Positions 55,307 to 63,868 of a DNA stretch of 64,000 nt are shown here, piece after piece (within the stretch, counting starts at the first letter, position 1; every line of letters starts with the position of its first letter). The notes under the pieces were generated by a model that saw only the letters and a list, made by a program, of their open reading frames with translations, was not told where the DNA came from and did no database searches. Position numbers and translations under genes: made by a program. The stretch comes from Streptomyces sp. KL109B. Lineage in GTDB: Bacteria; Actinomycetota; Actinomycetes; Streptomycetales; Streptomycetaceae. Where the stretch lies: positions 62,001 through 126,000 of the forward strand of contig NZ_JASERL010000014.1 in the NCBI RefSeq assembly GCF_030766935.1. Direction: 5' to 3'.

Positions 55307-57859
55307 ATGAGCAGCGGATTCACCGGGTCCGACGGCTACGGACAGGACCCTTTCGGCGACTTCTTCGCCCGGTTCCTCGGCGGTGGCGGCCCCAGCGGCG
55401 GCGGCCGACGGCAGATCGACATCGGCAGGCTGATGAGCGGGCCCGCCCGCCACCTCGTCGCCACGGCCGCGAACTACGCCACCGAACACGGCCGCGGCGA
55501 CCTCGACACCGGACACCTCCTGTGGGCGGCGCTCTCCCTCGAACCGACCCGCTCCCTCGTGACCCGGGCCGGCGCCGACCCCGACCGGCTCGCCGGGGAG
55601 ATCGACCGGCACGCGGGCAGCGGAGAGCAGAGCCGCACCCCGCAGTCCCTCTCCGTGACCCCCGCCGTCAAGCGGGCGCTGCTCGACGCGCATGTCATCG
55701 CGCGCGAGTCGGGCGTCGCCTACATCGGCCCGGACCACATCGTGCTCGCGCTCGCCGCCAACCCCGACTCGGCGGCCGGACACCTCCTCAACCAGGCCCG
55801 CTTCACCCCCGACCCGCCCCCGCAGCCACCGGCCCAGGGACCCGCCGAGTCCCCCAGGCCAGGCCAGCAGGCCAAGCCCGCGGCGCCCACCCCCAACCTC
55901 GACCGCTACGGCGAGGACCTCACCGACCGCGCCCGGCAGGGCCGCCTCGACCCGGTCATCGGCCGCGACGAGGAGATCGAGCAGACGGTCGAGGTGCTCT
56001 CACGGCGGGGCAAGAACAACCCCGTGCTCATCGGCGACGCGGGCGTCGGCAAGACCGCCGTCGTCGAGGGACTCGCCCAGCGCATCGCCGACGGCGACGT
56101 ACCCGAGACGCTCACAGGGCGCCGCCTCGTGACACTCGACCTGTCGGGCGTCGTCGCGGGCACCCGCTACCGCGGCGACTTCGAGGAGCGCCTCAACGGC
56201 ATCATCGACGAGGTGCGCGCCCACCCGGACGAACTCATCGTGTTCATCGACGAGTTGCACACCGTCGTGGGCGCCGGGGCCGGCGGCGGCTCCGAAGGCG
56301 GCTCGATGGACGCGGGCAACATGCTCAAACCCGCCCTGGCGCGCGGCGAATTGCATGTCATCGGCGCCACCACCCTGGAGGAGTACCGGCGTTACATCGA
56401 GAAGGACGCCGCGCTCGCCCGCCGCTTCCAGCCGATCCTCGTGCCCGAGCCGTCCACGGCGGACGCGGTGGAGATCCTGCGCGGGCTGCGCGACCGCTAC
56501 GAGGCGCACCATCAAGTCCGGTACGCCGACGAGGCGTTGCTCGCCGCCGTCGACCTCTCCGACCGCTATCTCACCGACCGGTTCCTGCCCGACAAGGCCA
56601 TCGATCTGATGGACCAGGCGGGCGCCCGCGTCCGCCTTCGCGACCGCACCAAGACGACCGACGTACGGGCCCTGGAGCGCGAGGTCGACGACCTCACCCG
56701 CGACAAGGACCAGGCCGTGGCCGCCGAACAGTACGAACGGGCCACCGAACTGCGCGACAGGATAGGCGAGTTGTGCGCACGCATCGAGGGCGCCCGCGAG
56801 CCCGACCCCGGGGACGGGCACATCGTCGAGGTGTCCGCCGAGGACATCGCCGACATCGTGTCCCGGCAGACCGGCATCCCCGTCAGCAGCCTCACCCAGG
56901 AGGAGAAGGAGCGCCTCCTCGGCCTCGAACAGCATCTGCACGAGCGGGTCATCGGCCAGGACGAGGCCGTCTCCGCCGTCGCCGAGGCCGTCCTGCGCTC
57001 CCGCGCCGGGCTCGCCAGCCCCGACCGTCCCATCGGCAGCTTCCTCTTCCTCGGCCCCACCGGCGTCGGCAAGACGGAGCTGGCCCGCGCCCTCGCCGAG
57101 GCGCTCTTCGGCAGCCAGGACCGCATGGTCCGCCTCGACATGAGCGAGTTCCAGGAACGCCACACCGTGTCCCGGCTCGTGGGCGCGCCACCCGGATACG
57201 TCGGCCACGAGGAGGCCGGTCAGCTCACTGAGGCCGTGCGCCGCCACCCGTACTCCCTCGTCCTGCTCGACGAGGTGGAGAAGGCACACCCCGACGTCTT
57301 CAACACCCTCCTCCAGGTCCTCGACGACGGCCGCCTCACCGACGCCCAGGGCCGCACGGTCAACTTCACCAACACGGTCATCGTCATGACCAGCAACCTC
57401 GGCTCCGAAGCCCTCACCGGACGCGGCGCCGCGCTCGGCTTCCGCTCCGACGGCGCCGCCGCCGACGAGACCGCACGCCGCGAACAGGTGCTGCGCCCGC
57501 TGCGCGAGCACTTCCGCCCGGAGTTCCTGAACCGCGTCGACGAGATCGTCATCTTCCGGCGGCTCAGCACCGAGCAGCTCGCCCGCATCACCGACCTCCT
57601 CCTCGACGAGACCCGGCGCCGCCTGCACGCCCAGGACATCGCCATCGACGTCACCCCCGAAGCCGTCGACTGGCTGGCCCGGCGCGGCCACCAACCCGAG
57701 TACGGGGCGCGCCCCCTGCGCCGCACCATCCAGCGCGAACTCGACAACCGGCTCTCCCGGATGCTCCTCGACGGCGAGATCGCGGCGGGCGGCCGGATCC
57801 TCGTCGAGGTCGACGGAGGGGACCTCGCCATCCGGGCGAAGGCGTCGGAGAAGACGTAA
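55307..57859 (+). CDS. ClpC-type AAA+ unfoldase
   Basis: An 850-residue Hsp100 protein. A Gly/Phe-rich N-terminal tail (GYGQDPFGDFFARFLGGGG) precedes a Clp N-domain (45-165), AAA-1 with GDAGVGKT at 243-250, a short middle domain with a UVR-type coil (AAEQYERATELRDRIGEL), and AAA-2 (GPTGVGKTEL; arginine finger region; LNRVDEIVIF). The LGF loop (ALGFRSD) that docks ClpP is present, so it should feed a ClpP protease rather than act as a ClpB disaggregase. ATG 55307 is used; ATG 55301 is also possible. It is probably an accessory copy, since the essential ClpC usually lies in another context. Confidence 0.88.
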   Translation: MSSGFTGSDGYGQDPFGDFFARFLGGGGPSGGGRRQIDIGRLMSGPARHLVATAANYATEHGRGDLDTGHLLWAALSLEPTRSLVTRAGADPDRLAGEIDRHAGSGEQSRTPQSLSVTPAVKRALLDAHVIARESGVAYIGPDHIVLALAANPDSAAGHLLNQARFTPDPPPQPPAQGPAESPRPGQQAKPAAPTPNLDRYGEDLTDRARQGRLDPVIGRDEEIEQTVEVLSRRGKNNPVLIGDAGVGKTAVVEGLAQRIADGDVPETLTGRRLVTLDLSGVVAGTRYRGDFEERLNGIIDEVRAHPDELIVFIDELHTVVGAGAGGGSEGGSMDAGNMLKPALARGELHVIGATTLEEYRRYIEKDAALARRFQPILVPEPSTADAVEILRGLRDRYEAHHQVRYADEALLAAVDLSDRYLTDRFLPDKAIDLMDQAGARVRLRDRTKTTDVRALEREVDDLTRDKDQAVAAEQYERATELRDRIGELCARIEGAREPDPGDGHIVEVSAEDIADIVSRQTGIPVSSLTQEEKERLLGLEQHLHERVIGQDEAVSAVAEAVLRSRAGLASPDRPIGSFLFLGPTGVGKTELARALAEALFGSQDRMVRLDMSEFQERHTVSRLVGAPPGYVGHEEAGQLTEAVRRHPYSLVLLDEVEKAHPDVFNTLLQVLDDGRLTDAQGRTVNFTNTVIVMTSNLGSEALTGRGAALGFRSDGAAADETARREQVLRPLREHFRPEFLNRVDEIVIFRRLSTEQLARITDLLLDETRRRLHAQDIAIDVTPEAVDWLARRGHQPEYGARPLRRTIQRELDNRLSRMLLDGEIAAGGRILVEVDGGDLAIRAKASEKT

Positions 57860-57943
57860 CCCCTGGTCCGGTACGACGTTGATGCGCGCGAAGCGCGGAC
57901 GTCCGCGCCCATCGACGTCGTACGAGAGCACAGGGAGCACCCC

Positions 57944-58327
57944 ATGTCCGTCCTCAAGAAGCTCGTCTCCTCCGCCGCCGCGGCCGTCGCCGCCCTCGGC
58001 TGTGTCATCGCCGTGGGCCAGCCGGCCGCGGCCGACGGGAAGTGGTGCAACAACGCCGTGTGCATCGAGACCTACGACTCCGGCACCTACCTGGGCCGCG
58101 TCGAGGTGTCCGTCGTGAACACCAACCAGCCGAACCGCATCACCGCCCGCGTATGGACCACCGACGGCTGGTCCGCGAACACCAAGGTCGAGGACGTCGA
58201 CGCGTTCCGCACCTACCGCGACCAGGCCTACCCGCAGCGGCACTTCGCCCCGGGCACCCGCCTGTGCGCCGAGGGCTTCCGCGGCGACGCTAGCGTCGGC
58301 CTGCCCTGCGTCACGATCACCGAGTGA
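57944..58327 (+). CDS. Small secreted protein, unknown function
   Basis: A 127-residue protein with a signal peptide (MSVLKKLVSSAAAAVAALGC, cleaving near AAADG) and a mature domain of about 95 residues with four cysteines (WCNNAVCIETYD; TRLCAEGF; LPCVTIT) that could form two disulfides. The strands GRVEVSVVNTNQPNRITARVWT suggest a compact beta fold. GGGAGC precedes the ATG. Its end overlaps the next gene tail-to-tail by 11 bp. Family not recognised. Confidence 0.78.
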   Translation: MSVLKKLVSSAAAAVAALGCVIAVGQPAAADGKWCNNAVCIETYDSGTYLGRVEVSVVNTNQPNRITARVWTTDGWSANTKVEDVDAFRTYRDQAYPQRHFAPGTRLCAEGFRGDASVGLPCVTITE

Positions 58328-58937
58328 CGGCGGCGCGCGGCCGCAGCCACACGTAGAGCACCACCGAGCAGAGCGCGGCGCCCGCGCACCATGTGGAGAT
58401 GAACTCCCAGCGCCACAGCGCCGCGCACACTGCCGCGACGACCGCCGCGAGCACCCCCAGCACGACGAGCCCCCGCTCGCCCGACAGCAGCAGCGCCCCG
58501 ATCGTCGCCACCAGATAGCCCGCGAGCAGCCATCCGGCGTGCGGCAGACCGATCGCGTACCCCATGGTGTGCCCGCGGACCTCCGCGGTCACCGTGCTCG
58601 TCGCCAGCACGTACGCGAGCACCCCCGCCGTCACGACCCCCGCCACGAGCGGCACCACGAGCCGCGCGCGGGCGCCCACCGCACACCACACACCCACCGG
58701 CACCCACAGCGGCAGCAGCGGCAGCGCGATCACCGCCCACGCGTCGACGGCGGCGCCCGTGCCGCCGCCGTCGTTCCAGATCACCGCCTCGATGACCTGG
58801 TGCGCCCCGAGCAGCAGCGGCAGCGCCGCGAGGAGCACGGCCCGCGGCCGGGTGCGCACCGCGCGCGCCACACACCCCACGCCCACGCCGGTGACCGCGC
58901 CACCCGCCACCAGATCGGCCGTCGCACTCCAACACAT
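58317..58937 (-). CDS. DUF6629-like membrane protein
   Basis: A 206-residue protein with about seven membrane segments and the start MCWSATADLVAGGAVTGVG, characteristic of the actinobacterial DUF6629 family. A polar patch GAHQVIEAVIWND lies after the second helix, with conserved His/Glu residues. Function unknown; all members appear as stand-alone integral membrane proteins. ATG at 58937. The gap to the next gene on the same strand holds one arm of a 49-bp inverted repeat. Confidence 0.85.
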   Translation of the reverse strand: MCWSATADLVAGGAVTGVGVGCVARAVRTRPRAVLLAALPLLLGAHQVIEAVIWNDGGGTGAAVDAWAVIALPLLPLWVPVGVWCAVGARARLVVPLVAGVVTAGVLAYVLATSTVTAEVRGHTMGYAIGLPHAGWLLAGYLVATIGALLLSGERGLVVLGVLAAVVAAVCAALWRWEFISTWCAGAALCSVVLYVWLRPRAAVTR

Positions 58938-58954
58938 GCACCTACGCTACGTAC

Positions 58955-59003
58955 ATCAAGCCTCTGCGGCGATTGAGCGGCGGGGTCCGGGGCAGAGCCC
59001 CGA
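58955..59003 (+). repeat. 49-bp inverted repeat, left arm (dispersed streptomycete repeat)
   Basis: The segment from ATCAAGCCTCTGCGGCGATT to the GGGGC-AGA-GCCCC hairpin is repeated in reverse orientation at 63194-63242 with about three differences. The hairpin also serves as a possible terminator for the FAD oxidoreductase gene on the minus strand. Confidence 0.9.
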
Positions 59004-59008
59004 TCCCT

Positions 59009-60415
59009 TCACCCCGTCGAGGCGGCAGGATCGGGCTGAATGTTCTGGTTGTTGCGGAACACATTGTCCGGGTCGAGGGCCCCCTTGATCCGCGCCAGGC
59101 GCGCATAGTTGCCGCGGTAGCTCGCCCGCACCCGCTCTTGCCCCTCGTCCATCATCATGTTCACGTAGGCGCCGCCCGCCGAGTACGGGTGCAGCGCCTC
59201 GAAGTAGTCGACCGTCCAGCGGCGCAGCACCTCGGCGCCCGCCGGGTCCGGGTCCACGCCCGCGTACACGCTCGCCCAGCGCGCGTCCCGGTAGCTGAAC
59301 GCGGTGTCGGACGGGCCGACGTCGTGGGCGGCGCCGTCGATCGGGTACAGGTGCATCGTCGACTGCGCGGACGGTGTCTCCGGGCCGAACTTGGCGTGCA
59401 GCGCCACGGCCTCGTCCGGGATCTCCTTCACGAAGTCGGCCCGCCAGTACCACTGGTCGCCCGGCGGGTACAGGCCGTCGAACATCGACTGCAGCGCCGG
59501 GTGCGGCATCGGCGCGACCGCGTGCAGCAGCGGCGCGGGCAGCGTGCCGAGGAAGGGGGCCATCGCCCGCTGCGCCGCCTCCGGGTCCCCGGACGTGTGA
59601 CACCACACCACGCCGCACACCTTCCGCAGGTGCAGCTCCTCGGGGAACGGCGGGGCCGGCGGCACCGCCCCGTACAGGAAGAAGCCGTTGACGTCGCGCG
59701 GCGCGGACGGCAGGAACTCCCGGTAGGCGGTGAGGATTTCGGAGCTCTGCTCGGCGGGCCAGAACGTCGGACCCGCCACCACCTGACTCACCTCGTGCAG
59801 CCGGAACGTGAAGGACGTGACGGCTCCGAAGTTCCCGCCGCCGCCCCGGATCGCCCAGTACAGGTCCGTATTGGTGTCGGCGTCCGCGCGTACGGAACTG
59901 CCGTCGGCGAGCACGACCTCGGCCGCCAGGATGTTGTCGACGGTCAGCCCGCAGCGCCGCGTGAGGTGGCCGAGTCCGCCGCCGAGCGCGAGGCCGCCGA
60001 CGCCGGTGGTGGAGACGATGCCGCTGGGCGTCGCCAGGCCGTGCTCGTGCGTCGCCGCGTCGACCAGCCCCCAGGTGGCGCCGCCGCCGACCGTCACGGT
60101 GCGGGCGTCCGGATCGACCTCGACGCTGTTCATGGGTGCCAGGTCGGCGACCACACCGCCCTCGCAGGTGCCGAGGCCCGCGCCGTGGTGTCCGCCGCCG
60201 CGCACCGCGAACGGCAGCGTGTGGCGGCGCGCGAAGGCCAGCGCGCTCGCCACGTCGCCCGCGTCCGCGCAGCGCGCCACGAGCGCGGGACGCCGGTCGA
60301 TCATCGCGTTGTAGACGGCCCGGGCCGCCTCGTAACCGGAGTCGTCGGGGCCGATCAAATCCCCCCGGAAACCGGTGAGTTCACGGCGCGCGGCCTGTGC
60401 GGGTGTGGTGCCCAT
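59009..60415 (-). CDS. FAD-linked oxidoreductase, berberine-bridge-enzyme type
   Basis: A 468-residue flavoenzyme of the PCMH/BBE class. The FAD site includes AFAVRGGGHHGAGLG-like VRGGGHHGAG (the His is the covalent FAD attachment position in the family), VTVGGGATWGLVD, TGVGGLALGGGLGHLTRRCGL and GGGGNFGAVTSF. The C-terminal berberine-type motif FRNNQNI closes it. Such enzymes oxidise alcohols, sugars or secondary metabolites with oxygen. No signal peptide. ATG 60415 is preferred over an upstream in-frame start; GGGGGA is upstream. It is downstream of a LuxR ATPase regulator on the same strand, with a 129-bp gap. Confidence 0.9.
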   Translation of the reverse strand: MGTTPAQAARRELTGFRGDLIGPDDSGYEAARAVYNAMIDRRPALVARCADAGDVASALAFARRHTLPFAVRGGGHHGAGLGTCEGGVVADLAPMNSVEVDPDARTVTVGGGATWGLVDAATHEHGLATPSGIVSTTGVGGLALGGGLGHLTRRCGLTVDNILAAEVVLADGSSVRADADTNTDLYWAIRGGGGNFGAVTSFTFRLHEVSQVVAGPTFWPAEQSSEILTAYREFLPSAPRDVNGFFLYGAVPPAPPFPEELHLRKVCGVVWCHTSGDPEAAQRAMAPFLGTLPAPLLHAVAPMPHPALQSMFDGLYPPGDQWYWRADFVKEIPDEAVALHAKFGPETPSAQSTMHLYPIDGAAHDVGPSDTAFSYRDARWASVYAGVDPDPAGAEVLRRWTVDYFEALHPYSAGGAYVNMMMDEGQERVRASYRGNYARLARIKGALDPDNVFRNNQNIQPDPAASTG

Positions 60416-60544
60416 GCGGTCCCCCGTGTCGAGTGGATGTCGTCCGCCCCGTTCTACGGGCGTCGCGCACGGGCGGGCATGCGTGGCGGCCACCCACCTC
60501 GGGCCGTGCGGGTACCTACGTTTCGGCTGTCCGGGTGCCGAGGG

Positions 60545-63145
60545 CTACGGTTCGCCGGGTGCCGTGAGGCCGAGCTCCGCCGCGCGCCGCACCGCCCGGC
60601 GGCGGGTGGGCGCGTCCAGCTTCTCCAGGACCGCGCGGACGTGGTTGTCGACGGTGCGCACGGAGACGACGAGGCGCTCGGCGATCTCCGCGTTGGTCAG
60701 CCCCGCCATCAGGAGGCGTACGACCTGGAGTTGACGGTCGGTCAGGCCGGCCGGGTTGCGGCGCGCCGCGGCGTACGGGCCGCGCGGCACATGGCGTACG
60801 CCGAGCTCGCGGAGATCGGCGCGGACCAGGCGGGCGAGCGGCGCGGCGCCCAGCGCGTCCAGTGTGGTGAGCGCGGTCAGCTTCACGGCCGGGTCGGGGC
60901 TCTGCGCGAGGGCGGCGGCCTCCTCGTACGGGCAGCCGGCCGTGCGCCACAGCTCGGCGGCCTTGTCCCACTGGCCCGCCGCCTGGAGCGCGTACGGATG
61001 GGTCGAGCCGTCCGCCGGTACGGGGTCGCCCGCCCGCGCCAGCCAGTGGCCGAGCTCGTGGCGCTGCGGCGCGGCCAGCCGCAGCGCCCGCTCGTACACC
61101 CGCCCGGCGGCGGCGCGCACCCCCGCCAGGTCGCCGCGCAGCCACGCGGCCTCCGCACGGGCCGCCGCGACCGGGCCCATCCGCTGCAGCTCACGGGTGT
61201 CGATGGCGATCCGCCAGGCCCGGTCGAGGAGTTCCTCGCCGCCAGGGGTGCCGCGCCGCACCCGGACGCGGGCGAGGACGGTGAGCGCGGGGCAGCGGGC
61301 GGGCGGGAACACGTCCGCGCCGAGGCGCGCGTACCGCTCGGCCGCCTGCCAGTCGCCCGCCGCGAACTTCCGCAGCGCCAGCTCCACTTGGAGGTAGGTG
61401 AGGAAGCCGACGTGCTCGGCGCGGTCGGCAAGGTCGATGGCGGGGCCGAGGTGCCGGTCCGCCTCCGTGAACCGCAGATCGTCCATGAGCGACCAGACGA
61501 TATTGGCGTAGGCGCGGCACGCGTGCTCCACCTCGCCGGAGCCGAGGGCCACCGCCAGGCTCTCCGCCAACTGCCGCTCGCCCAGCGGGTCCCCGTCCCG
61601 CCAGCGCGCCGATCCTACGTTGTTGAGCGCGTGCGCGAGGATCGCCGGATCGCCCGCCTTCCGGGCGAGCGCGATGGCCCGCTCGCCGTACTCGACGGCC
61701 TGCTCGTACGCGTCCGACAGCATCCGCAACTGCGCCGTATTGCTCAGCGCGAGCGCCAACAGGCGGTCGTCACCGGCCCGTTCGAGCACGGCGAGGGCCT
61801 CGCGCGCCGCCTCCTCGGCCGCCGCCGCGTCGCCCGCCCACCAGTGGATCCGCGACAGCCAGCGCAGATCGGCGCCCAGCGAGCGGGGCTCGCCGAGCGT
61901 GCGGCGCAGCTCGACGGCGTCCCGCTCGGCCGCGACGGCGGCGGTCGAGTCGCCGATGGTGTAGCTCTCGATCGCGAACCGTTCGAGGAGATCGGCCAGT
62001 TCGGCGGGGGAGTAGCGGGCACGCTGCCGCAGGACGAGGCGCAGATGCGCGGCGGCCTCCCGGTGCGCGCCCGCCCGCGCCGCGTCACGCGCGGCCCTCG
62101 GTCCGTACCGCGCCACGGCGTCGAGGTCACCGGCCGCCGCCGCGTGGTGCACGATCCGGGAGCGGTCGGCGTCGGGCGCGGCCACCAGCGCGGCGAGCAC
62201 CGCGCGGTCGAGGGTGATGCGCCGTGCGGCGGGCAGCGAGTCGGCGACGGCGCGGCGGATGATCTCGTGCCGGAACGCCACCCGGTCCGGAGCCACCTCC
62301 AGCAGGCCGACCTGCTCCGCGGCGGCGAGCGCGGCGCAGCCGCCGGGGAGCAGGTCGTCGACGAGGGGGCGCTCCACGGCCGACGGGACGACCGCGAGCT
62401 GTTCGAGCGCGTCGCGTGAGGTGTCGTCGAGGCGGCGGAGGCGGGCGAGGACGGCGTCGACCACGGTCGGCGGGACGGCGCCGGTGCCGCCCGCGGCCAG
62501 GACCTCGGACACGAAGAACGGATTGCCCGATGTCACCGCGTAGACCTGGGCCGGGTCGAGTCCGGCTTTCGCGCAGAGGCCGCCCACGGCCCCGCGGGAG
62601 AGCGGGGAGAGGGGCAGGCGGTGGACGCGGGGCGCGCCGGATATCTGGCCGAGCAGCTGGCGCAGGGGGTGGCCGCGGTCCAGTTCGTCGTCGCGGTAGG
62701 TGAGGACGAGGACGGCGGGGAGGCGCTCCATGCGGCGCACCAGATAGCGCAGGGCGTCCAGGGACGCCTCGTCTGCCCAGTGCACGTCCTCCACGACCAG
62801 TACGGCGGGGTGCGGGGCGCAGGACAGTTCGGCGTGCAGCGCCTCGTAGACGCGGTGGCGGTCGTCGGCCTCGCGGACGGCGCGGGCGAGGCCGGTGCCG
62901 ACGCTGCCGACGAGGTCGCGGAGGGGGCCGAGGGGGCGGCCGGTGGCCAGGTCGTCGCAGTGGCCGACGAGGAGGCGGGCGGCGGGTGGGAGTACCGGGG
63001 GCAGGGCGCGGACCAGGCTCGATTTTCCGATGCCGGCCTCTCCGAGGATGAGCGCGACGGAGCCGGCCCCCGAGGTGGCGTCCCGCGTGCAGGTGGCGAG
63101 TCGGGCCAGCTCGTGGTCCCGTTCGAGGATCCTCCCCCCGTCCAC
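60545..63145 (-). CDS. Large LuxR-family ATPase regulator (LAL)
   Basis: An 866-residue LAL regulator. Walker A GEAGIGKSSL is near residue 35, Walker B VLVVEDVHWADEASLD near 110, followed by a winged region, TPR-like helices (about 330-750) and a canonical LuxR HTH at the end (LTDRQLQVVRLLMAGLTNAEIAERLVVSVRTVDNHVRAVL). GTG start at 63145. It precedes the FAD oxidoreductase gene on the same strand and may activate it. Unlike the LAL gene at 1774, no TTA codon was noticed. Both genes sit between the arms of the 49-bp inverted repeat. Confidence 0.88.
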   Translation of the reverse strand: MDGGRILERDHELARLATCTRDATSGAGSVALILGEAGIGKSSLVRALPPVLPPAARLLVGHCDDLATGRPLGPLRDLVGSVGTGLARAVREADDRHRVYEALHAELSCAPHPAVLVVEDVHWADEASLDALRYLVRRMERLPAVLVLTYRDDELDRGHPLRQLLGQISGAPRVHRLPLSPLSRGAVGGLCAKAGLDPAQVYAVTSGNPFFVSEVLAAGGTGAVPPTVVDAVLARLRRLDDTSRDALEQLAVVPSAVERPLVDDLLPGGCAALAAAEQVGLLEVAPDRVAFRHEIIRRAVADSLPAARRITLDRAVLAALVAAPDADRSRIVHHAAAAGDLDAVARYGPRAARDAARAGAHREAAAHLRLVLRQRARYSPAELADLLERFAIESYTIGDSTAAVAAERDAVELRRTLGEPRSLGADLRWLSRIHWWAGDAAAAEEAAREALAVLERAGDDRLLALALSNTAQLRMLSDAYEQAVEYGERAIALARKAGDPAILAHALNNVGSARWRDGDPLGERQLAESLAVALGSGEVEHACRAYANIVWSLMDDLRFTEADRHLGPAIDLADRAEHVGFLTYLQVELALRKFAAGDWQAAERYARLGADVFPPARCPALTVLARVRVRRGTPGGEELLDRAWRIAIDTRELQRMGPVAAARAEAAWLRGDLAGVRAAAGRVYERALRLAAPQRHELGHWLARAGDPVPADGSTHPYALQAAGQWDKAAELWRTAGCPYEEAAALAQSPDPAVKLTALTTLDALGAAPLARLVRADLRELGVRHVPRGPYAAARRNPAGLTDRQLQVVRLLMAGLTNAEIAERLVVSVRTVDNHVRAVLEKLDAPTRRRAVRRAAELGLTAPGEP

Positions 63146-63193
63146 GCGTGGAGTTTCTCACCGGACGGGTTGCGGGTCCACGGGGTTGGCGTC

Positions 63194-63242
63194 ACGGGGC
63201 TCCGCCCCGGACCCCGCTGCTCAATCGCCGCAGGGGCTTGAT
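63194..63242 (-). repeat. 49-bp inverted repeat, right arm
   Basis: The reverse complement of the element at 58955-59003. The distance between arms is about 4.2 kb, enclosing exactly the FAD oxidoreductase and LAL genes. It merges into a tandem array on its right side. Confidence 0.9.
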
Positions 63243-63336
63243 TGTGGTCGCCGGCCGTCGAGGGCTTGATTTGTGGTCGCCGGCCGCCGAGGGCTTGATT
63301 ATGGTCGCCCGCCGTCGAGGGCTTGATTTTGGTCAC
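63232..63336 (+). repeat. Tandem 28-29 bp repeats upstream of the MarR gene
   Basis: Copies of AGGGCTTGATT(N)TGGTCGCC-type units begin at 63232, 63261, 63290 and 63318; the last is partial. The unit contains GGCTTGAT, the end of the 49-bp inverted repeat, so the array grew from that end. It lies 50-150 bp before the MarR start and has no coding sequence. Confidence 0.88.
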
Positions 63337-63371
63337 CTTGCGTACCCCGGCGTTGGGAGGTTGTAAGGCGC

Positions 63372-63394
63372 ATGTATATTCTTTCTATATGCAT
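63372..63394. promoter_or_regulatory. MarR operator candidate overlapping the start codon
   Basis: ATGTATAT-N7-ATATGCAT is an AT-rich inverted repeat with one mismatch in 8 bp, overlapping the MarR ATG at 63389. Such AT-rich palindromes are typical MarR sites and mean autorepression. Confidence 0.65.
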
Positions 63395-63868
63395 CTATCT
63401 CCGGGGTTCGTCGACGCCACCGAGGCCCAGCGCATCGAAGGCGCTGCTCGTGGGCTGTTGAGGGGGATCGCTCAGCTCGGGCAAACCCTGTTCAGGGAAG
63501 GGGAGTTCGGGCTCACGCGGAGCCAGGTCGCCCTGCTCGACGCGCTGGAGAGCGGGCCGTGCCGCGTGACCGGGCTCGCCGCCCGTACCGGTATGGCGCA
63601 GCCGCGCGTCACCGTGCTGCTGCAGAAGCTGGGGGACGCCGGGCTCGTCGAGCGGCGGCGGTGCGAGGACGATCGGCGTGCCGTCGAGACCTCGCTCACA
63701 CCCGCCGGGCGCGCCCTGCTGGAGGCGGGGCGGCAGCGGATGGCCGCCGCCCTGCTCACCGCGCTGCACCGCGGCGAAGGCGCCGTCGAGGACCCGGAGC
63801 GCGCGGTGTCGACCGCGCGGGATGCGCTGAACCTTTTGTTGAACGCCATGGAATCGGAGGCCAGTTGA
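63389..63868 (+). CDS. MarR-family repressor
   Basis: A 159-residue regulator with the MarR winged HTH (LTRSQVALLDALESGPCRVTGLAARTGMAQPRVTVLLQKLGDAGLVERRRCEDDRRAVETSLT), including the wing Asp-Arg pair. Flanking helices form the dimer interface. ATG 63389 lies in the operator candidate and lacks a ribosome-binding site, so translation may be leaderless. The stop codon overlaps the start of the next gene (TTGA), as for a repressor-exporter operon. Ligand unknown. Confidence 0.9.
   Translation: MHLSPGFVDATEAQRIEGAARGLLRGIAQLGQTLFREGEFGLTRSQVALLDALESGPCRVTGLAARTGMAQPRVTVLLQKLGDAGLVERRRCEDDRRAVETSLTPAGRALLEAGRQRMAAALLTALHRGEGAVEDPERAVSTARDALNLLLNAMESEAS

Noticed and set aside
58973..62419. A 1148-codon open frame on the plus strand
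   Set aside because: It runs antisense to the FAD oxidoreductase and LAL genes, which have clear motifs and starts. Long antisense frames are expected at this GC content; its translation is low-complexity with no domain.
58955..63242. The framed module as a classical insertion sequence or composite transposon
   Set aside because: No transposase is encoded, no target duplication was seen at the outer ends, and the arm resembles a common intergenic repeat.
63232..63336. The 28-29 bp tandem array as a CRISPR
   Set aside because: The units are adjacent without spacers and no cas genes are near.
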